Assembly (NCBI GenBank): GCA_030159075.1
Contig: BROG01000343.1
Coordinates: forward strand, 613,501-677,500
From: Atrina japonica
Lineage: Eukaryota; Mollusca; Bivalvia; Pterioida; Pinnidae
Direction: 5' to 3'
DNA: 64,000 nucleotides
Position 1 is the stretch's first letter. Each line of letters begins with the position of its first letter. The notes below the pieces were generated by a model. It was not told the origin of the DNA and ran no database searches. It was given only the letters and a program-made list of their open reading frames with translations. Positions 58,135-64,000 of the stretch are shown in pieces. The position numbers and the translations under genes were made by a program.

Positions 58135-59445
58135 GATATAGAAAAGGCACGAGAATATTTTCCACCATAGAAAATGGCCCAGGTATAGTTTCTTCCATAG
58201 AAAAATGATTCAGATATATTTTTTCAACAGTTAATAATGACCATGTCACATGTTTTAGGAGGTTGAAGTTACAGCTATATAATTTAATTTTTGTATAAGA
58301 CAGCAACTGTGGCCGTTGTATTTATTTTATTTCTCGACAAAATGGTTAGGTTCCTTGGACACGCCCAATTCCGGGAATGCTCTCCGATGTCATGATAAGG
58401 ATGTCGTCGCACAAAATAAAATAGATGAAGCTTCCAAGCCTTCTAATTTCACTTTAAGTTCTCACTTGTCGGCTGGACTTCTGCCTAACCCTCCATATGC
58501 CATGAGTATTACGCGACTCCGTTTCATTTATTGTCATTACGAGCCAGTTTTTTATTTTCAAACTCAAATGACTAGAAAACAGAGAATCGCTTAGCTGCGT
58601 AATTAATGGGAAGATAATAAATCTTGATAATCATTTTGCTAAGCACATTATCATTTAAAACAAAATGAACAACCTAGCTGAGCGTAAACCGCCGGTCATT
58701 GGTCTTTAAACAGTTATCATAATGTTGAACGGAGGAATATTTGTTGACGTTTTTGAGTGAATATCAGTTATTTCATGAATATTCAGCAGACAGCACCTTC
58801 CCCAACAAAGACACTTCTGAAAATATTGTTCACATTCAATTTAAAAATAAATACTGCTTTCCACAAAACATAGGTTAAACTTGGCAGGTTAATTTACAAC
58901 TAGCGTCAAAAATGATATCTCAAAACGAAGGAACACTCGACAAATGCCGCCATTACATTACGAAATTGAAGTTACACTGGTCATCTCCTGTAAGTTTTAC
59001 AGTGATTGTTTTGAAAAAGAACAAGTAGAAACTAATCTCCATACTAGTTTTCTTTCTTTCAAAATTTTTACGTACATAATAGTCCTGCATAGTGTCTAAT
59101 GGTGATACACTACATCTAAATTGGAACCGAACAACTGACTGAACGATTTTAAATCATGAGGTACGAATAGTTTTCACAGTTATATTGTTTTTATTTTAGG
59201 CAATATTAGCATTCATTTCAAGATAATAATAAATTTCTTTTAGTGACCTGATATTTTTATTCATATACATGCTACAATCGCATGCAGATCACGCGATAAT
59301 AACTTTACTCAACCGGACAGCAACGTAGATACGCAGGATTCTGTTTTGCTTCAGGTATTTAAAACAGCACATATTTCACTAAATAAAAATCACTTCCTGT
59401 ATTTAAAAAGTAAATATAAAACACATAAAAATAGGTCGACTTTAA
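58135..59445. other. intron sequence, nothing recognised
   Basis: AT-rich intron between the 57.5 kb MITE and the retroelement fragment. The 92-residue frame at 58316 has no supporting splice context. Confidence 0.4.
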
Positions 59446-59449
59446 CATA

Positions 59450-59630
59450 TGCCGATTGTGTCAAGGGCCGAGAGTGTGGGGCCGAGATTGATGATAGACC
59501 GAGCGAGTGAAGAACCGAGATCCTCCACACCGAATTACGGAGTGCATTTGATTTGGCGAAAGAGTTTATGTGAAAGGTCATTGCATACGGAAATACAGCC
59601 GGATTTTTTGGGGTATGGGAAGACATTTAT
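59450..59630 (-). pseudogene. Penelope-type 3' fragment, copy 3 (reverse)
   Basis: On the minus strand this matches the 3' non-coding end of copy 2 (about 27880-28000), sharing CAGCCGGATTT versus CAGCTGTATTT context and the word TTTCCGTATGCAATGACCTT. It is a short 5'-truncated insertion in the receptor intron. Confidence 0.6.
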
Positions 59631-60563
59631 TCCCATGAAACCTTTTTACTACAAATAAATTCGAAAATTTAATATGTTGGATAATATATTTGAACACACA
59701 TTTTATCATATTCTCGTCTATATGTAATGGGACAAAAATCACCATAGTGACAGTTTATATCGCTTTCGCTTTAAACTTAAAATTAAAAAAATAAATGCAT
59801 ATCCTGTAGGTAGTCCAATATTTTGGTTTAAAACTTAATTAATGTTATTGGTTGTAATGCTTTATAATATCTTTCAACATATATCGTAGCTCAGACTTCT
59901 AGTTTCTACCGATATACACCGATACTTTGTATTACATAAACTGGTCTTTTCTATACATAGGCAACAATAAGGTCAATCTATAAATCTATACAACAATGCG
60001 TACAGTTTTTAATTCTCTATAGTTTCATACTACGAGTTCCCGATGCAGTGATCAGGAATACACACCCAGTAAACAATATATTTTATTTCTTTGATGTCGT
60101 AGATTGAAATTTTGTTGGGTCAATTTGTCGCAAAAATCGTTCGATTGAAGAAACAATATCGTTGGTTTCATTGGTAGAATGATTTCATTTTTATATAACA
60201 ACACAGTTTGAGAAAATATCAGCGATATGTTTGGAATTCAATTCAAGTTGGTTCAATACATTGAAAATTCCTTTAAGAATAATTTGAAAGTATTAGAAGT
60301 CGTATGAGTATTTATCACCTAATCCCCATAGTTATGTCCTGCAGTTGGTAAGTAACGATGCAATTTATATAGAAAAAAAAGATTAGCTCGTATTATACCA
60401 AATTCGAGAACACCTGATGAAGTCCATCGTCTTGAGCATTTGTTAAACTATAGCTTTGGTATCGTTAATAATATCTATAACACTATTTAAACTTTCCTAT
60501 AGAACTAACATAGATATTTTGACAAATTGGAATTGGAAAAACTTTCTCGAAACAAAATATTAC

Positions 60564-60728
60564 CATCAGATGTATTTGGATAGGTGTGATCTTGATCAGG
60601 TCCGGTCTTAGCCGTTGGTGTACTACCCGAGTGTTGTATCCAGTCAAAAGAAGTAGTATCGCTTTTATCCTGAATCCATCCACACAAGTCATCCTTTTCA
60701 AAGTCACAAGTCTTCTCCGGTTCACGAT
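60564..60728 (-). CDS. CCP-MAM membrane protein, MAM exon 1
   Basis: A 165 nt exon that opens the MAM domain: [20 protein letters not shown], then [20 protein letters not shown], then [11 protein letters not shown]. The CDFE...LCGW start and DHT (the D in the position that precedes YMYIE-type strands) are typical. The acceptor is CACTTGTAG and the donor GGTAAT. Two bases at the start, one at the end; both agree with the neighbours. Confidence 0.88.
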
Positions 60729-60840
60729 CTACAAGTGACCGAATAAAGCAAATATTAATAGATAATTGTGATGTTCTACACTTTTCCTAACATATCTATC
60801 ACTGTACCAAGAAAATCCACATAATATATATATATATAGC

Positions 60841-60877
60841 GCGCACGCACGCACACACACACACACACACACACACA
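60841..60877. repeat. (CA)n microsatellite
   Basis: A GCGCACGCACGC lead-in followed by about 24 bp of CA repeats, in the short intron between the second sushi exon and MAM exon 1. Confidence 0.95.
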
Positions 60878-60892
60878 TTTTTTTATACTCAC

Positions 60893-61057
60893 AGAAACAT
60901 GATGGTACTACATCATTCCACTTTTTCCCACGACAGTATATCTCACTAGCGCCTTTTATTGTTAGTCCTGGTTTGCACGAGAACCTCAATAATGCTCCTC
61001 CCATTTCTTTGCTTATGATGACATCAGCATTTGGAAAAACGTCTTTACAGCGAGCGA
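60893..61057 (-). CDS. CCP-MAM membrane protein, sushi/CCP exon 2
   Basis: A 165 nt exon coding one sushi domain: ARCKDVFPNADVIISKEMGG, ALLRFSCKPGLTIKGASEIY, then CRGKKWNDVVPSCF. It shows the four-cysteine CCP pattern, with the conserved W between the third and fourth cysteines. The acceptor is GTAACAAAG and the donor GTGAGT. It has the 1-1 exon phase common for CCP modules, which allows shuffling without frame loss. Confidence 0.87.
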
Positions 61058-61129
61058 CTTTGTTACAAAAATAGAATGTGATAGCTGTCACAACGAAATT
61101 ACTGAGTGAATTACATCTGCTACTACAAG

Positions 61130-61235
61130 TAAAATTGGTACTATAACTACAAGAACAATGACGATGATGATGATGATGATGATGATGACAACGACGACGG
61201 CGGCGACGACGATGATGAGGATGAAGATAATGAAC
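61130..61235. repeat. (GAT)n/(GAC)n trinucleotide repeat
   Basis: Runs of GATGATGATG then GACGACGACGG-type triplets. The Val/Ile-rich frame antisense to it is a repeat artefact. Confidence 0.9.
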
Positions 61236-61309
61236 ACTCTTGTAATTTGATGCCGTTTAGCTTTAAACTCATCTAGGTCAATACATGGTTCTGGAAATTC
61301 CATACCGCA

Positions 61310-61560
61310 TACATATATGGATAACTATATGGATAACTATATGATAACTATATGATAACTATATGGATAACTATATGGATAACTATATGATAACTATATG
61401 GATAACTATATGATAACTATATGGAGAACTATATGGAGAACTATATGGAGAACTATATGGATAACTAGATAACTATATGGATAACTATATGGATAACTAT
61501 ATGGATAACTAGATAACTATATGGATAACTATATGGATAACTATATGGATTTGATTGTAA
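61310..61560. repeat. 12-13 bp minisatellite
   Basis: About twenty copies of ATATGGATAACT with interspersed ATATGATAACT and ATATGGAGAACT variants. Confidence 0.95.
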
Positions 61561-62195
61561 CAGAAAACAAAATTGAACGAGAAAAAATATCATATTATAT
61601 GGATGTATAACGGAGGAGAACTCAATTTATTATTAAATAAATGTACAATTAAAGACCAAGAGACTCAAATATTTTTCTCTAGAAACACGTTTGGTGAAAA
61701 AAGAGGCATTTATATTTATATGAAGTTTTAAAGGTGAAGAAAAAGTTCTCACTGAAAACAAAAAATATGTAGTTGTGAGGGTTATAATATTTATAATATA
61801 GATATTATGTTTAAAATAGACTTGTTTGTAAAATTTCTCTTATTAATGTGAATGTTTGTGACTCTATGTAAGTCTGGAAGTTTGGAATTTAATAATTAGT
61901 AGGAAACTTTATTCTATGTTCTATAATTTACACAGTTTAAACACTGACACTTAAATAAACGCATGTCTTATCACTTAACTGACCTTAATGTCAGGATAAT
62001 GCAAATATTTCTCTTATAGGTACTCAGACGTGGGCACAACTTCTTGTTAAACACTTTGGCAATATCCTTTAGTAATCGTATTTCTTCTACCTAGCTTGCA
62101 TCCCCCCCTAAATAAATAACTGATTATCAATCTAAAATGTCTGACATTGAATTTTCTAAATTCTTTGCCGTTGTGCAGTTGCACTTGTAAATTTC
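61560..62195. other. intron sequence, nothing recognised
   Basis: AT-rich sequence between the minisatellite and the 188 bp duplication, without open frames or repeat ends. Confidence 0.4.
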
Positions 62196-62199
62196 CCTC

Positions 62200-62575
62200 A
62201 ACTTCGGACCAGATCTGCCTACTAACAAAGGACTAGAGCTCCCTACTTACAACGGACCAGAGCGGCCACAAATACACCGTTGAGCCAGCTGGAGTCGAGT
62301 TTGCCAGAAGCCCCCCCTCTCATGAGTCTAGGGCGGAACGACCAAGGGACAAGAGGAGCTGAAACCGACCAAAGCCTCCCAGGTCTCAACTTCGGACCAG
62401 ATCTGCCTACTAACAAAGGACTAGAGCTCCCTACTTACAACGGACCAGAGAAGCGGCCACAAATACACCGTTGAGCCAGCTGGAGTCGAGTTAGTGCCAG
62501 AAGCCCCCCCTCTCATGAGTCTAGGGCGGAACGACCAAGGGACAAGAGGAGCTGAAACCGACCAAAGCCTCCCAG
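62200..62575. repeat. 188 bp GC-rich tandem duplication
   Basis: Two almost identical 188 bp copies (62200-62387 and 62388-62575) starting AACTTCGGACCAGATCTGCC. The second has small insertions (AGAAGCGG for AGCGG; GAGTTAGTGCC for GAGTTTGCC). GC content is well above the surroundings. Function unknown; it could be part of a retroelement or satellite. Confidence 0.9.
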
Positions 62576-62739
62576 GTCCACCACTTAAGTTTACTTCGTT
62601 GGGGGCAGGTATGTGTAACAAACTCCATCATAGTTGCACGTTCAACCCTAGGAACCACTCCTGGTAGCTTCAGCATATGGGAAGCGCTTTGAGGAGTCAC
62701 GTCGCACGTTAAATCACTTCTAATTATATCGTACCCAAT

Positions 62740-63490
62740 GTCATTTGATGCACTCGATAGGGACTCGTTTATGAACAGATATTGTTTTCATTCACAAAAT
62801 TTGTAGAGATTACTTCATTAAAAATTCATAATCAATTTGAAATAATGGTGATGTTTGGTTCATGAAAAGGAGATTTGTTTTATAGATGTAGTTATTTAAT
62901 GGTTTGGTTATTTTCGTCACCTTTTCATTTGATAGCACATGGGGATAGTTGCTGCCAAGTTTGGTCAAAATTGAACTGTTTGTTCTTGAGAAGAAGTGGA
63001 AAATGTCAAAGTTATGTTTAAAACTAACATTTTTATTATTTTATCATTTTATTATTATTATTATTGACCTGTGATGATATGACCTTGTCACAATGACCCT
63101 TAGAGAAAATCTAACAACTTTCTCATATATACACATGGTTAGTCAGTTTTGTGTTAATAAGTCATTAGTCCTAAAGATTTGTCATTTGAAGCGCTCGCCA
63201 TTGGCTCGTTTATGAACAGAAATTGTTTTCAACAGCAAACTGAGTAGATATTGAATGAACAACCATGCATACCAAAATGGAACGTAAGCCGATCATTGGT
63301 TTTTTAAACATATGTATCAAGTTTTGTGCCCTATAGGAGCCCCAATTAAACCTAGCTACGTTTTATTCACAAAAATATGGGGATAGTAACTACCTGGTTA
63401 AATTGACCCATATGTTCATAGAGTAGTCGAATTTGTCTAAACGTTAACAGCCCAGGAGGGAGAACGACAACCAAAATTCGATAGCAATAG
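62740..63490 (-). repeat. dispersed intronic-type repeat, reverse copy
   Basis: Reverse-orientation copies of the 3.4-5.6 kb repeat family, recognised by CTCGTTTATGAACAGA, CACATGGGGATAGTTGCTGC and GACCTTGTCACAATGACC, which are reverse complements of blocks seen there. Confidence 0.6.
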
Positions 63491-63778
63491 GTCACAATGG
63501 ATCTTTGATACAGGTGATCTAAAACAAATATATGTTTTTATGTAATTATTTAGACGCTATGGGTGTTTATACAATATTTTAGGTATAAAGTGGCTTCCAG
63601 TTCTTGATTGTGGCGGAGCAAACTATTTTCTATATACTCGCTCTGAGGTATATGATCCGACCAAATTCCCCATTTAAACAGGGTACAGCGATACCAGTTG
63701 ATAATTCTGAAAAAGATACAATGATATATTTATTTGATGACAATCGAATATCTGTATGTTTTATATAATTATGCATAC

Positions 63779-63949
63779 CTATGCAGACAGGTGGTTGATG
63801 ACTCCATTTACCAGAAACACATACAGCCATTTTGGATCCGTAAAGAAACCACCTCTTTCTACATCTATATTTAACTACTCTACCTCTGCTTCTGACATTT
63901 GCTTTTCCATATCTCAGTTTGGGTTTTGGACAGTTTGCTTTCGCTGTAA
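63779..63949 (-). CDS. CCP-MAM membrane protein, sushi/CCP exon 1 (first visible)
   Basis: A 171 nt exon coding another sushi domain: ANCPKPKLRYGKANVRSRGR, VVKYRCRKRWFLYGSKMAVC, then VSGKWSHQPPVCI. The four cysteines, the CPKP start and W before the last cysteine are typical. The acceptor is TTCTTATAG and the donor GTATGC. It has the 1-1 phase of the next CCP exon. Earlier exons, including the signal peptide, must lie beyond the right edge. Confidence 0.87.
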
Positions 63950-64000
63950 CTATAAGAACAATTTGATACCAACTTTATAATAGTAGACGCTTAAAGGTGT

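Noticed and set aside
61088..61303. 71-codon minus frame rich in Ile and Val
   Set aside because: It is driven by the GAT/GAC trinucleotide repeat.

Overview
The window looks like AT-rich, intron-dominated nuclear DNA of an invertebrate animal, most likely a bivalve mollusc. That is inference: split genes with GT/AG exon borders, animal-type MAM and sushi domains, about one-third GC, many minisatellites and TA-flanked MITEs, and an abundant dispersed repeat (GGTCAAGGTCA-type blocks) that I associate with bivalve introns. No rRNA gene, genuine tRNA gene, operon or CRISPR array was seen.

Left third (1-18 kb): the last six coding exons of a plus-strand coiled-coil gene that ends in the recognisable C-terminus of CCDC91 (GGA-binding partner p56). 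Its introns carry minisatellites, a tRNA-derived SINE, MITEs, a LINE endonuclease relic and copies of the dispersed repeat. From 18 to 31 kb I find no host gene: two related Penelope-type reverse-transcriptase remnants, a 1.3 kb MITE, (AT)n tracts and more dispersed repeats.

Right two-thirds (31-64 kb): a minus-strand gene for a single-pass membrane protein, whose 5' end lies beyond the right edge. In transcription order it has two sushi (CCP) exons, a MAM domain split over four exons, then one long exon with a Thr/Ser-rich mucin-like stalk, a transmembrane helix and a short basic tail. Exon phases agree at every junction.

The 16.9 kb intron between the second and third MAM exons contains a 13.2 kb Polinton/Maverick (adintovirus-like) element at 39973-53160. 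It has 225-260 bp terminal inverted repeats, a 6 bp target duplication (TTCGGT), and GC-rich, CpG-rich coding sequence unlike its surroundings. Its genes are a protein-primed family B DNA polymerase, a retrovirus-like integrase, several small genes, a coiled-coil/membrane protein, a double-jelly-roll major capsid protein, an FtsK/HerA-type packaging ATPase and, next to the right terminus, an intact protein built from W-D-P repeats that I do not recognise. Polymerase, integrase, ATPase and most genes from 46.3 to 49.3 kb are broken by frameshifts, one in-frame stop and a 1.3 kb insertion; the capsid, coiled-coil and W-D-P genes are open. The element lies between the arms of an older ~830 bp inverted-repeat (foldback-like) element in the same intron.

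Gene layout inside the Polinton alternates. Convergent pairs (polymerase/integrase, ATPase/W-D-P) meet at perfect AT-rich hairpins, and the divergent capsid/coiled-coil pair is separated by a perfect palindrome. Both terminal genes start within about 50 bp of a terminal repeat, which suggests that promoters lie in the termini.
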